Positions 33,401 to 44,700 of a stretch of DNA of 64,000 nt are shown piece by piece. Position numbers and translations under genes: made by a program. Location of the stretch: contig NZ_JAHUZB010000009.1 of assembly GCF_019218635.1 (NCBI RefSeq), positions 19,950-83,949 on the forward strand, in the 5' to 3' direction. How positions within the stretch are numbered: the first letter of the stretch is position 1; every line of letters begins with the position of its first letter. The notes beneath the pieces were generated by a model, which saw only the letters and a program-made list of their open reading frames with translations, made no database searches and was not told where the DNA came from. Source of the stretch: Enterococcus alishanensis. Its GTDB lineage: Bacteria > Bacillota > Bacilli > Lactobacillales > Enterococcaceae.

Positions 33401-34399
33401 TTTAATGCTAAGGGTCGTAGGATTTGTGTCTGTTCCCGAAGCATAGATTGCACCTCCATGTAGTGCGGACTCATTTCCGTTCATATCACCACCATCTATT
33501 ACAACATCTGAGCCGCTTGCTGCATAGATACCACCACCTCCATATCCGGTAGTAGTATTTGTCGTTTCATTATTTTTTATAACTCCCGTACTTCCCACTA
33601 TAACAGATGAATTATTAGCCCCTGATCCGGTACTATATATCCCGCCACCTCTAGCCGCTTCATTATTCTCAATAGTTCCAGCTACTGAAATTTTTGAACC
33701 AGAGGTCGCATAGATGGCACCACCATGAGCTGTAGTCTTATTCCCACTAATAGTACTTTCTTCATTCACATTTACAATTGACTTGTTAGATGCGGCTATT
33801 GCCTGTCCATTTACTCCACCATTTCCGTCCTTCACTGTACTATTCTCTTCTAAATTTAAAGTTGAATTAGAGACCGTAATTAATGATTGGCTTGAAGTAT
33901 ATGTTTCTTTTTCTCCATCTATTGTTACATTTTTTAAACTAAGTTTCCCTTGAGTATTATTGTTTCTGGAGTCGGTAAGATTAATCACTTTCCCTCCAAT
34001 AAAACCAAGACTAATCTCATAATCTTCGCCCTCTTCAGACTGAATAATAATATTTTTACCTGCAATGTTAATCTGTGAAGAAATCGTTACATTATTCTTT
34101 AACGTAATAGTCGTAGGCGTCGTAGCACCTACGGTTGTGTAATCATCAATTACCTCTTGTATTTCGCTTCCTTCGGTCACTGTATATTCATTTTCGTCTA
34201 CTTTAATCGCCGCTCCCACCACCAATGACTGGTAGTTCAACAATGTTTCTCCGATAGTCGCTTTGGTGGTGTTTTCAGCTGCAAAAGATTCCACTGATCC
34301 TAAACCAAACGACGTCAATAAGATGACCCCAGTTGCGACACTGACTAATTGCTTGTTCCACTTGATTTTTCGATACCGCTGCCCATTTTCTTTATTCAT
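30419..34399 (-). CDS. Giant secreted protein: beta-helix, MBG-like domains and DUF5648-like repeats
   Basis: 1326 residues. A long signal peptide is preceded by a basic stretch (residues 1-41). Residues 60-560 form a right-handed beta-helix with nine repeats of GGAIYA or GGGIYS type, as in polymorphic surface adhesins. Residues 600-1150 hold MBG-like domains, each with YNGxxxGI and a DAGxYxxKI ending. A Pro-Asp-Glu linker (PDPEPTPDPEPT) leads to three C-terminal repeats RLYNxNxGEHFYT. There is no sorting motif. GGGAGGAG precedes ATG 34399. The repeats are also in the neighbour at 27371, there at the N-terminus. Confidence 0.78.
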   Translation of the reverse strand: MNKENGQRYRKIKWNKQLVSVATGVILLTSFGLGSVESFAAENTTKATIGETLLNYQSLVVGAAIKVDENEYTVTEGSEIQEVIDDYTTVGATTPTTITLKNNVTISSQINIAGKNIIIQSEEGEDYEISLGFIGGKVINLTDSRNNNTQGKLSLKNVTIDGEKETYTSSQSLITVSNSTLNLEENSTVKDGNGGVNGQAIAASNKSIVNVNEESTISGNKTTAHGGAIYATSGSKISVAGTIENNEAARGGGIYSTGSGANNSSVIVGSTGVIKNNETTNTTTGYGGGGIYAASGSDVVIDGGDMNGNESALHGGAIYASGTDTNPTTLSIKGSNTHIASNNAKEGTGNGGAIYASGYTDVSMEEGTIEQNSAVNGGAIYAANGADINIVGGTIEGNTVTGNGGAIYSVGTAGNNATTSIDEPNDNTTLIDNNQANSANGTGGAFYVGNNSTVTLTAGTVSNNQAENTSTDGTGGAVRVGHTGGTFNMDGGVLLNNTSDAGNAVSAISGGTLGIRSGVIYGERDGALDVNYLNDGGNFSGNAILIAKNCNDTLFNKDTDEALLRQGANQLITPSISWDRQDDISGIAYTNGDNQGFFPIKGVDVRIPIESALLSLDSTGMGDLIYDGEGHEVTSTNITGYNDEEFGEIVDNGITYAPVAEQKDPEAFSSTEPIDVGEYAVKIKTDDTGSKYQAFEEIIGTFIISSQKVTPTISSPIVDVDESVNPTITYTGEKNGSILASAIYQSEPTLQYKDVSAGVSPSYTAGEKDITVLEKGTYHNNNYVVDFTDVKGELTVNKIDLSSATGELSYPYAKNVEYNGVEQGISAPTITGDDGNLADYGTISVEYTNVPSSAEKGPYDYEDTLPKDAGKYKIKITVGEEGRKYKGASTKDLDYAITQKAVQATIGDISVPVGTDLSTVQQPAITYKDFVEGETEQSVFAEIGKPTVSYVTGATNKKGTSSISINQANTGKPKNYDINYTSGTLTVTALNFPTSALTYNIPENAEYNGTAQGIENVSIADYSEAEFGAITVTYAAEGSESYTTEAPIQAGAYKAKISVAGGDKYPTYEANETYTIAKKAVEVRAADVVVDQNGHLPAEIDINYSGFIDGQSADTAFVGGEKPRATYGSNSGTAGEFPITITPGNLTVEADTNYTINYVDGKLTVNAVEQPIPDPDPEPTPDPEPTPSEERVPVYRLYNRNNGEHIFTSSRAEADWLRDQGLQDEGTSWHGSDAATGVPVYRLYNANSGEHFYTVDRGEYDFVGNSGWTKEGVSFYASEEENVPVYRLYNPNATDAGSHHFTVERSENDHLVSVGWISEAIGFYGK

Positions 34400-34426
34400 T
34401 TTTTTATTCTCCTCCCAGAATTTTTC

Positions 34427-34452
34427 TAGTTGCTTCGTTACACAATAATAAT
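34427..34452 (-). promoter_or_regulatory. Leader segment shared by the two large surface-protein genes (copy 2)
   Basis: ATTATTGTGTAACGAAGCAA just upstream of the ribosome binding site, matching 29919-29940. Confidence 0.5.
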
Positions 34453-34628
34453 ATCATAAAATTACAAAAAAATAACTAATTTTTTTACAAAAAAATCATG
34501 TTTTTGTTTTTTATTATAATAAACAATTAGTTAACGCGCTTATACATATAATAAAAAGGAAACTTTTATCAAATTTTATTTTTTACGAACAAACAGTTTA
34601 TGTTATCTTTAATTTCAATATAAATAAC

Positions 34629-34673
34629 AAAAAATATTCCAAAGAGTCGATATCAACCTCGCTGGAATATTTT
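34629..34673. terminator. Bidirectional terminator after the WxL operon
   Basis: AAATATTCC and GGAATATTT pair around a 22-base loop. T runs on both strands, about 100 bp after the operon's last stop codon. Confidence 0.65.
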
Positions 34674-34767
34674 TCTTTGACATTTTTGTCTCATATTCTT
34701 TCAAAAATTCAAAATATTGGTGTAATTTAGTCGTCACGTCAAAGTATTCCCCTATTTATTCTTACCT

Positions 34768-35409
34768 TTAAGCCACTTTCAACATATACCCGACATTCCG
34801 AACTGTCATAATCTTGAGATGATCCAGCTCATTTTCTTCTAGTTTATCCTTGATCCTTTTTACCAGATTAGATAGTTGGCATTTGGTAGACAGGCTGAGT
34901 TCTTTATTCCAGATTTTCTGACATAAGTCTGCCCGTGAAAAAGGAGTGCCCGGCGTATCTGCTAATATGTTCAATAGGGTTCTTTCTCTTTTACTTAAAC
35001 CTAGACGATCTACGACATCTTCTAAAGTTTCCGCATAACGTCCCATTTTTTCTGGTGAATCATAGTGACTAAGGGCTTCTCTCAATTCGGTTAAGGAAAC
35101 TCTTGGGGACATATAGGTCACTTTTTTTTCTTGATGATCATCTTCTGTTAACGGGCCATCTTTTAATTGGATGATGCCTAAAGAGCTTAAGCCAATATCT
35201 TCCAAAATCACCTTAGTTTCTTGATTGGTCAACGTTTCACTCAGGACTACTATTTGGAAAGTTTCGAGGAAACTTTTTGGTAAAGCATGTTTTTTGATTG
35301 TATTTAAAAGAGTCGTGCTGCATAAAACTTCATGACCCAGATGTCTGATTTTTTCTTCTAATTCGATTTCTACTGAGATACTTTTAGTTAAAAATAATAC
35401 CCTACACAT
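34768..35409 (-). CDS. Atypical response-regulator-like winged-helix regulator of the WxL operon
   Basis: 213 residues. The C-terminal third is an OmpR/PhoB-type winged helix: RERTLLNILADTPGTPFSRA, DLCQKIWNKELSLSTKCQLSNLVKRIKDKLEEN, MTVRNVGYMLKV. The first 110 residues imitate a receiver domain (MCRVLFLTKSISVEIELEEK), but where the phosphoaccepting Asp should follow VVL it reads VVLSETLT, so phosphorylation is unlikely. I recall similar regulators at the ends of enterococcal WxL loci. It is the last gene of the operon, so feedback on the surface genes is plausible. The ribosome binding site is weak. Confidence 0.75.
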   Translation of the reverse strand: MCRVLFLTKSISVEIELEEKIRHLGHEVLCSTTLLNTIKKHALPKSFLETFQIVVLSETLTNQETKVILEDIGLSSLGIIQLKDGPLTEDDHQEKKVTYMSPRVSLTELREALSHYDSPEKMGRYAETLEDVVDRLGLSKRERTLLNILADTPGTPFSRADLCQKIWNKELSLSTKCQLSNLVKRIKDKLEENELDHLKIMTVRNVGYMLKVA

Positions 35410-35434
35410 TCCTAATCACCCGCTTGTCATTTTT

Positions 35435-35471
35435 TATGTAACGGGCTGTGAGTAGATGACCCACAGCCCTT
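35435..35471. other. Hairpin between the small membrane gene and the regulator
   Basis: GGGCTGTG and CACAGCCC pair around ten bases. On the operon's (minus) strand no T run follows, so it is more likely an mRNA-stability or processing element; on the plus strand T7 follows. Confidence 0.5.
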
Positions 35472-35474
35472 TTT

Positions 35475-35702
35475 TTAACTAATAAATTGATTTAATTGTT
35501 CTTGCCAGTTGAGATACAACAAGACTGCCGCGATCACTGCCAGCAACGCTACACATAATAGTCCACCGTCAACTAACAGTGCGAGAGGATTTTTTTGTTG
35601 TTCCACTCTCAAGCGACTATCTTTAATAAAGAAAAACATGAAACTGATGAGACTGACCATTCCCAGTCCACCAAAGATTGCGATCCATATCGAGATTGTC
35701 AT
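35475..35702 (-). CDS. Small two-helix membrane protein of the WxL operon
   Basis: 75 residues with two membrane helices (residues 5-26 and 44-66) and a basic loop (KDSRLRVEQQKNP). GAAAGGATGA lies upstream. It starts 13 bp after the giant LRR gene and precedes the regulator. The function is unknown; it could transmit a surface signal to the atypical regulator (inference only). Confidence 0.65.
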   Translation of the reverse strand: MTISIWIAIFGGLGMVSLISFMFFFIKDSRLRVEQQKNPLALLVDGGLLCVALLAVIAAVLLYLNWQEQLNQFIS

Positions 35703-35715
35703 ACTCTCATCCTTT

Positions 35716-38700
35716 CTACGGCGTATTGTCCAAGGACCAGCTCACCGTTGCATTGTATTTTTCTCCAGTCTTTCCGGCATTTGATGGTAATTGTAATTCA
35801 ACACCATTAAATGGGATTTGAAGTTGCCAAGTACCAGCTCCTTGTGCCTGATCTGCCGAGGTCAGTCTCTGAGGCGAACCTCCAGAAGCTAATTCAGTTG
35901 TACCTACAGTAGTAGGTATACCAGTCGGAGAGTCATTAAATATCTCGTCTTCTGTATCTGGCTGAAGTACATTTTTGATTGACATACTGCTAAAGTTCAA
36001 ACTTGTACCATTACCAAATGGCATGATCCCTTGTTGATTACTAAAGTTTGAAAGACTTGCTGATAATGACCAGCCGCTGTTCGTTGACTGATTATTTTGC
36101 ACCCGCACATAGAAACCATTTTGCGGTACTTTCGTATTGTACTGATAATCAGATTCTCTCAAAGGATATAAAGCTTCTTTATCCGATCTTGAGCGATAAC
36201 CAAAATTGAAACCAGCTGGCACCGAAGTAATCGCTAAACCTTCATTACTTGGTGTATAACTTTGTTGGTCGTCTTTGACTTGGACTTTTGTAGTGGCGGT
36301 ACTAGTGAATCTTGTTGCATCACCCGTTGTATCCGCCCATGTCACTGTTCCAGTCGTCGTTAACCATTTTAAGACTTCGGTATCTTGGACAGTAGCGTTA
36401 AAGGTAATTGTCGCCGAAGCTCCCTTAACAATATCGCCGATACTTATTTCATTATTAAAGTCTGCCGGAGGCGTAATAGCAGTACCATTTGTGACTTTAA
36501 TACTCTCTGCATCCACTGCTAATCCTTCTGGTAAATCCAGTTTAGCTTGAACATCCTTCATATCTATGTCACCGATACTATAAACATTCCAAGAAAAACC
36601 GACCGTTTCTCCAATCTCAGCTTTCGTCTTATCTGCTTCTAAAGTTTGATTGGTATCACTGGCCTTATCAAAAGTGACTGTACCATTAAATGATTTCGTA
36701 CCTGATGTAGCACCTTCTTGCAGATTGCTGTAACTAAAATTATAAGATTTTCCGCTTAGACTACTTCTTGTTACATTTGATAGCACTGCTTTATCACCAA
36801 CAGAACCATATTCTGCTTCTGGCGTAATCAAGTTAGTGCTATTTCTAGAGGTAGTCAAAATACTTCCAGCAGTTGTTTTTAACAGATCGACTTCTGCTTT
36901 TTTGGTCCCATCAATTAATGGAATAGAAGTAGTCAGTTTTTGATTACTGACGTTCATTGTTGCTAATTTCGTTAAATTAATGAAGCCACTAATATCACTA
37001 ATTTGGTTGTTGCTTGCATTTAAATATTTCAAGTTAGGCGTATTACTTAAATCTAACTCGGTCAGACCTGTGTTATAGATGACTAGATGATCAAAATTAT
37101 CTTTATTATTTAAAGTAACCTTTTTGAGATTAGGGTTATTCCCGACATTCAGTTCTTTCAACTTCTTATTATTATCTAAATCAAGTGATGTCAGATTATT
37201 CTTGTCTTCTAGTTTTTCATCTGTTTGATTATAGACATTTAGGATGGTTAAATTCTCATTTTGACTAGTATCAATCGTCCCTTGGATTTTGTTATCACTC
37301 ATCAAAAGCGTCGACAATGCTTTATTCTGAGTCACATCAATTGTTTCTAATCGATTGTAAATTAAAGTAATTTCATCTAGCACAAGGTTTTTCGTAACAT
37401 CTACATCTGTAAGTTGATTACGATCCACATTCAATTTTTTCAAATTTATGGCGTAGTTAATGCCTTTCAAAGAAGTAAGGTTTCCATAGTTTGAACTAAC
37501 TCCAGCACCATTAATCAAAGTCAATTGTTCCATATCCAGATCCGTTATTTCGTGTTTACCTTTTTTTAGACCACTCCAAGCATTTCCCAGATTCGTCACA
37601 TTGGCTTTATTCCAAGGATTCTTCTCTTTACTTAGTAAGTCACCTAAATTGGTATCAAGATCATAATCAGTAGGATATAGGTCTGTCGGACCCTCTCTAA
37701 GCGCTGTCCCAGCATACTCATCAAAGTCAATCGTCCCTGTGAAGGTTATTCCGGTGGTATTCCTTTCAAAACTAATCGTTTTACCATTTAGAACCGATCG
37801 TGACGAGCCAGTTATGATGATTTGGCTGGCGTCATAAGTAATCTCTGCATCCGAATCTGCGATAGTTGCGCTTAATGTCGACGAGTCAGTCATCTTCAAG
37901 TGATCGATTGCCGTCGTATATTTGCCCTCTACCTCAGTAAAAGTCGGGTAAGCTAACTTGAATGTTTGATTACTTAAGTTTGCAGTTAGATTTACAGTTG
38001 TTTGATTTTTCAAGGCTTCAACGTTTGTAAGATCACGGATTTGATTATTCCTCAATGTCAATGTTGTTAAGCTGGTCAGCTTTTCAAGACTAGGGACCTC
38101 ACTGACTTGATTGGTATTAATATTCAAGTAATTTAACATTGTCAATTCACTTACACTGCTAATGTCTGAGATTTGATTTTCATGGGCATTCAAGCTGACT
38201 AACTTGGTCAAGTTCTTAAAGCTACTGATATCACTGATTTTATTGACATGAATAATCAGCTCAGTCAATTCTTTGTTGTTACTGACATCCAGAACCTCTA
38301 ACTGATTGTTATCAATTTCTAAACGTGTTAAATCTGTATTGTTGCTAAGATCAATCGTTTTCAATTGATTTTGGCGAAGAACCACATTACTCAGCTTCGT
38401 ATTGTTAGTCAGATCTACTTTAGTAATCCTGTGATAACGCGCGTTCAACGAAGTAATATTTGTCGCAAAGTTCACACCTTTTATTGATGTTAAATTACCT
38501 CTAGCTGAGCCAGATCCACCTGCAACAGTAATTGTGATCAATTCCTCCATATCAAGGTCAGTGATTTCATTTGTCGGTTTATTTGTGCCGCTCCATAAAC
38601 CAGTGTTTGTTGTCCAATCAGCGCTATTTTTTCTTAATCTGTCTGCTAAAATCTTATTAAGATCGTAGTCCTCATTACCACTTGCGTCAGGAACACCTTC

Positions 38701-41700
38701 GATAAGTTTCCGACCGGTATACTCATTAAAAGTAATCGTTCCGTCAAATGTCTTAGTATCTGCAGTAGTCGCACCTTCACCTAAACTTGCACCAGCGTAT
38801 TCAAATGTAATACTTTGTCCTGCAAAATCTCGCGCGGCTACACCGCCGATAGTGATATCATCACTGTCTGCAGTATTTGTTACAGTTGCACCTTCAAGAT
38901 CACTTGCCACCAAATTTGCAGTCAATCCAGTACCGTTGGTTGTCGTCAGCACATCGACGATCCCTGTGCCTTTACTAAGATCAAACCTTGGAATGTCAAC
39001 TTGGATCTGTTGATTACTGGCATTCAAAGTTGTTAACTTAGGTTTGGCACTTAGACTACTGATATCACTGATTTTGTTGTTACTTACATTTAGGGATGTT
39101 AATTCTGTCATCCCACTTAGACTAGAAATATCACTGATTTGATTCTGAGAGATATTCAATGTAGTAAGGTTCTTCAAGTCACTTAAAGAATCGATATCGC
39201 TGATATTATTGGCGTAGAACTGCAATGTTGTCAGGTTTGTCAAAAAATTGATTCCTTCAACTTCAGTAATTTTCGGGTTGCTACGGCAAAACAATGTCGT
39301 CATTGCCTTTGTGTTTCCTTCACCAAAAATCATTCTTTCTAAGTTATCACATGAGTACACCCTTACGTCAGCTAAATCGGGTAACATCGAGAGATCAATT
39401 TCTGTTAATCCGGTACTCCCCGTATTAATTGTGGTAAGTTTCGTGTTCTTACTGAAATCAATCGTTTTGAGGCTAGAATTAGATTGCCCCTGAAACGATA
39501 TTAATTCAGTATTCTTACTGAGATCAATACTTTGTAGACTATTAATAGAAACGTCCAACGCTGTTAATGCCGTATTCTGTGTCAGGTCAATTGATGTTAA
39601 GGAATTACGTCCTATATTTAAGCTTGTTAATTTGATATTTTTTGTCAAATTAACATCTGTGATAGCGTTCTGATATGCACTTAATGAAGTTATATTTGTT
39701 GCATATTCGATACCTTTTAGAGAACTCATGTTGCTCGGACGGATATATATCCCGATCAACTCTTCCATGTCGAGATCGGTGATTTGATTTCGAGCTTTTT
39801 CTTTACCGACCCATTCACCACCACCTGCGATTGTAACGCCATTTATTTTTTTGTCTCTTAACCTAGTAGCTAAGTTTGTATGCAAATCGAAACCGTGTCC
39901 TGAGTTTTCTGAACCCTCTATCAGTTTCGTCCCTGCATACGCAGCAAAGCTAATATTTCCATTAAAGCTGACTGCAGGGTTCATAGGCTGTGTTACAGAA
40001 AAGTTAAGCTGGTGACCATTTAAGATTGATCGCATTAGGCCGGTGACATCGATTGCGGCGCCATTTGGTTTGATTGTGGCTTTTTTGTTTTGTGTCTCAT
40101 CAACTATTTTCGCCGACTCGACTGAATAACCTGTCGGCATCTTCAAAGGATCAACCGTTGTCTTATAATTAGCACCATCTGCTGTAAAGGTCGGATAATA
40201 ATCCACCGTAAACGCTTGGTCCTTTGCATTAACTGTCGTCAATTTAGTCAAACCTCCAATAACAGAGATATCATTAATCTGATTTTCATTTGCATCGATA
40301 GCTGTTAATTCTGCATTTGACTTTAATTCATTCAGACTGGTTAACTTATTCTGGTTGACATTGATTGTTTGAAGATTCGTCGCATGTTCAATCCCATATA
40401 GTGAAACAAGGTTTTGATTCACTGCTTTGATGGATAAAATATCAGCCATATCTCGTTTACTAATTCGATCAGCTGGTTTATCTTTACCACTCCAAGGATT
40501 ACTACTGACTGTTGTCACCTCAGCTTCGCCGCTTCTTAGAGCTTGGGCTAATGTAGCATCAATATCATAGGGCTCTATATCGCCAGGACTACCTTCTGTT
40601 AAAAACTCTTCAGATTCAATGTTGATAGCACCCGCAAAGGTTCTATTGGGACCTCGCCATAAAAATTCAAGATATATTTGATCCAATTTTGGAAAAGTAG
40701 CTGAAGTTAAGACTAACTTATTTGAACCTGCTTCTTTCGATGCTGTAACTGGACTATCTTCATTCATATCACTAAGTATATATTGTTCACTCGTCCATGG
40801 TGACGAGCTCATATTTGGTATTTTCAACAGATCAATGGTCGCTTTGTATGTTCCATCACTTTGCTTTTTAAAATCAGGAAAGTCCATACTAATGATTTGT
40901 GCCGATGCATCTATCGTTCCATCTTTGAATGGTATTCCAGTGATGTCAGCAATCTTATTCCGGACAATATAAATAAAAGTTAAGTTACTGTTTTCCCTGA
41001 AATCATCCAGATTGGTCAAGTTATTATTAACGCCTGTATAATGCTCTAAATTTTTAGCAAAGTTGAGCCCTTTCACCGAATCTAGTCCCAAGTCATTAAC
41101 AGCGAGCGCTGTGATTGCTTCCATGTCTTCTCTGGTAAGTGTATTGGCTTCTTTCTCCCTGCCACTCCAAGGAGTGAGGTCACTTGTCACTATATGACCA
41201 GATCCTTTTCTTATAGCCTCCGCAAAATCTGCATCGATATCATAATCACCATTCGATCCATCATTTGGTCGACCTTCGGATAAAGTAGCTTCACTATACT
41301 CGAGCGTCCCACTGAAAGAAATTCCCTTACCAGTTCGTTTAAAATAAATTGTTTGTCCATCAAGACTTACTTTGCTTCCGCTGGTAGCAATAATATTGTT
41401 TCCCTCAGTTTTTACTGATACGCCACTAGCGTTATCTGTGTCGGCTGTAAAAGTAACACCATTAGAGACATTCATCTTCAAATAATCAATCGTCGCTTTA
41501 AACTGATCGCCATCCTTCCAAAAACGTGGGTAAGGTGGTTGTAATAATTGATCATCTAAAGTGGCATCTTTTAGATTACTCATTTGGTCAATACTAGTGA
41601 TATCTTTGATTTGATTCTTGTCTGCATTCAAGGTAGTTAAATTTTTCAGATCACTAACTTTGCTAATATCACTTAATTGATTGTTACTAATATCCAAAGA

Positions 41701-44700
41701 TTTCAAGTTTGGAAAATCGTTAAGAATATCGAGATCACTGAGTTTACTATCGTTAACTGCCAAAGTAGTTAAGTCAGTCAAACCACTAATACCATCAAAG
41801 TTATCGAAAGAATTACCACCAATTTTCAATGTAGTTAAATTAGTTAATCCACTAAAAATCTGACTATTGGTCATTTGATTCGATCCACAGTCTAAGGAAG
41901 TCAACTTTGTTTGATTCTTCAAATCGAGCGTCGTTAACGAGTTATGATTCAATTCCAAAGTTTCCAATTCTTTGTTCCCTGTGAGATCTACTTGTCTGAG
42001 ATCTACTCGTCCAATATCGTTATTATTTGCTTTAAAACTTTTTAAAAATGCAGCGAATTCAATCCCCTGTATAGAAGTTAAATCACTATTAGAGACATCA
42101 ATACTGGTTAATGCTTCCATGTCTAAATCTGTCAGGCGATTTACTGGTTTACCATCGCCACTCCACGCTTCACCATCGTTTGTTAAGTCACTGTTCGTTC
42201 GTAATAACTCAGCAAATTTAGTATTTATTGTATCGCTGTAGCTTAGGTAATCATCTACTTCTCTTAGTACTGTCCCAGTGTATTCTAAAAAACTGATATT
42301 TCCAGTAAAAGTGATATTATCGGCGAGAATATTTTTATCTCTTTCAAAATAAAGAGTAGTACCATTGTTGAAAGCTGATCGTCTTAAAGCGGTAAAGTTT
42401 ACAGAATTGGGTACAGATACGGAAGCAGACGCATCAGGTTCAATACTATTATCGGACCGCCTCACACTAAACGCATAATTAGTATGATCGGCAGTACCAA
42501 GGACATTCAAACGAGCGAAATAATTGACAAAGTCATCATTAAAACGTCTTATCGTAAATTGTGGACGGTACCTGCTTTGGATTCTCTGTCCCTGAAGATC
42601 AGCCACTTCTAATTCTGAAAAACCTTCAACCGTTTTGATATCTATAATTTTATTATTTTTTACAGATAACCGCTTCATTGACGTATTGTTCGCCAAATGA
42701 TCCAAGTTAGTTAGTTGATTATCATTAACACTAATTTCTTCTAGTGTGGTCATATCTGTCAGACCATCCAAGTTGGTTAATTGGTTGTCATTAAGGCTAA
42801 TTTCTTCTAATTTCGTCATGCCTGCCAGATCATCTAAGTTAGTTAGCTGATTATTATTTGCAGATATTCGCTTCGTTGCTAAATCTTCTGCAAAATAACC
42901 AAAATTTAAGCTAGTTAGTTGGTTATCGTCAACATTTATTTCTTCTAATAGTGTTGTTGTTAGCAGGTGATTTAAGCTAGTTAACTGATTATTATTTGCT
43001 TTAAATTTTATTAAGTTTTTAGCATGATACATACCAAACAATGAAGTCAGCTCTTTTCCAGAAACATCAACACTAGTTAAGTTCTCCATATCGGCTGCCG
43101 TTATATTATTTACTGGCTTTTTAAAGCCGCTCCATGGACCGCCATCATTGGTGGCAGCTTTATCTGTCCTTAAAATTTCAGCTAATTTAGAATCAATCCC
43201 AGCCTGTCCTTCACCCTCCAAACCTTCAAATAAGTAATGATTATCATCTGCTTCAAGCACTAATCTTCCATAAAACTCTATTGTTTCAGCTCCAGTCAAT
43301 TTCGCACTGTCATATTCAAATGTATAATAAATACCACCTGATAAATCTCTTCTCGTATATCCGGAAAATGTGATTTGATCACCATCCCATGATATGGTAC
43401 TTCCTGATGGCTGAGGATATGTTGTCTCCACGATTGTCATTCTATCAGTTTCCCCAGTAGTCCTTAAATTGTTGAGAACTAACTTTTGATCCTCTATAGC
43501 CGACCATGTTTCAACCGGAATAGTAATTGATTGGGATCCCATGTACAAACTAGATAGTCCTGAAAAACCTGAGATATCACTAACAGAATTATTCGATCCA
43601 GTCACTCTATCTAAGGTTTTTGATGTAAACAGACAGGACACATCACTCACTTTATTTTTGGAAAAATCTAAGACTTCAATAGGCAGATCTTTGATCGGCT
43701 CTAGACTGGTCAACTGATTATCCCTACAATTTAAATCAACAAGAGGCAAGCCCTTGAGCTGTTCCAAACTAGTCAACTGATTGTTTGAACAATTTAATTC
43801 CGTCAGATTGGTCGCAAACTCTAGCCCTTTTATCGACTGAAGATTGCGATATGACACAGCTGCCTCTGTAAGAGTAACCATATCATCGACGGTCAATTCC
43901 CCAGCATTTTTTCTATAACCATCCCATCCACTTTGAGCCCGCAAAGCTGTTGATAAATTCTTGTCAATACTATATTCCAGACTATTGTCACCTTCACTTA
44001 ATAGTTGAGGATTGTAGTCTTCGAAGGTGATTGTGCAAGCATACATAAAAAAACCAGAATTAGTCGTACTTTCATCACTGTCATATAATATCGAACCTTC
44101 ACTAAGCGTTTGCTTGGATATGTTCTCAAAATTCATCGTATTACCTTCAATGGTTGCCTCTTTCTCTGAGTTAGATGAAGAAGAATTGGGTGTATATGTC
44201 GCTGTCGTTAAATCGATATTGTCAGATATTTTTATAGTGTCGATGATCTTTAGTTTATTTTCTGCATCCACCTTCACATCTGATAAAGGAATCGTAATTT
44301 CTTGCCGATCAGCATATATCTCTTGCGCTTGTATGACCTTCGTGAAGTCAGCAATTTTATTACCAAAGCAGCTTAACGATTCAATATTAGCGCCATTATT
44401 ATAAAGCGAAAAATCCGTAATTTTATTACTGCGACAGTTTAATTTCGATAGTTTAAGATTTTTGGTTAAATCTAAAGAAGTTAAGTCATTCATGCTACAG
44501 TCCAATTCGTCCATATTGATTGCATATTCCAATCCTATCAGATCCCTAACTAGTGAAAAAACTGGAGGATGTCCGCCATCACTAACGATTACCACCTGTA
44601 ACGTCTTCATATCTCCTATAGTCAATTTACCAGGATCTTTTAAATCGCCACTCCATAGACCCCCACTTATAGTTATATTCATACCACTACTTCTCAATGC

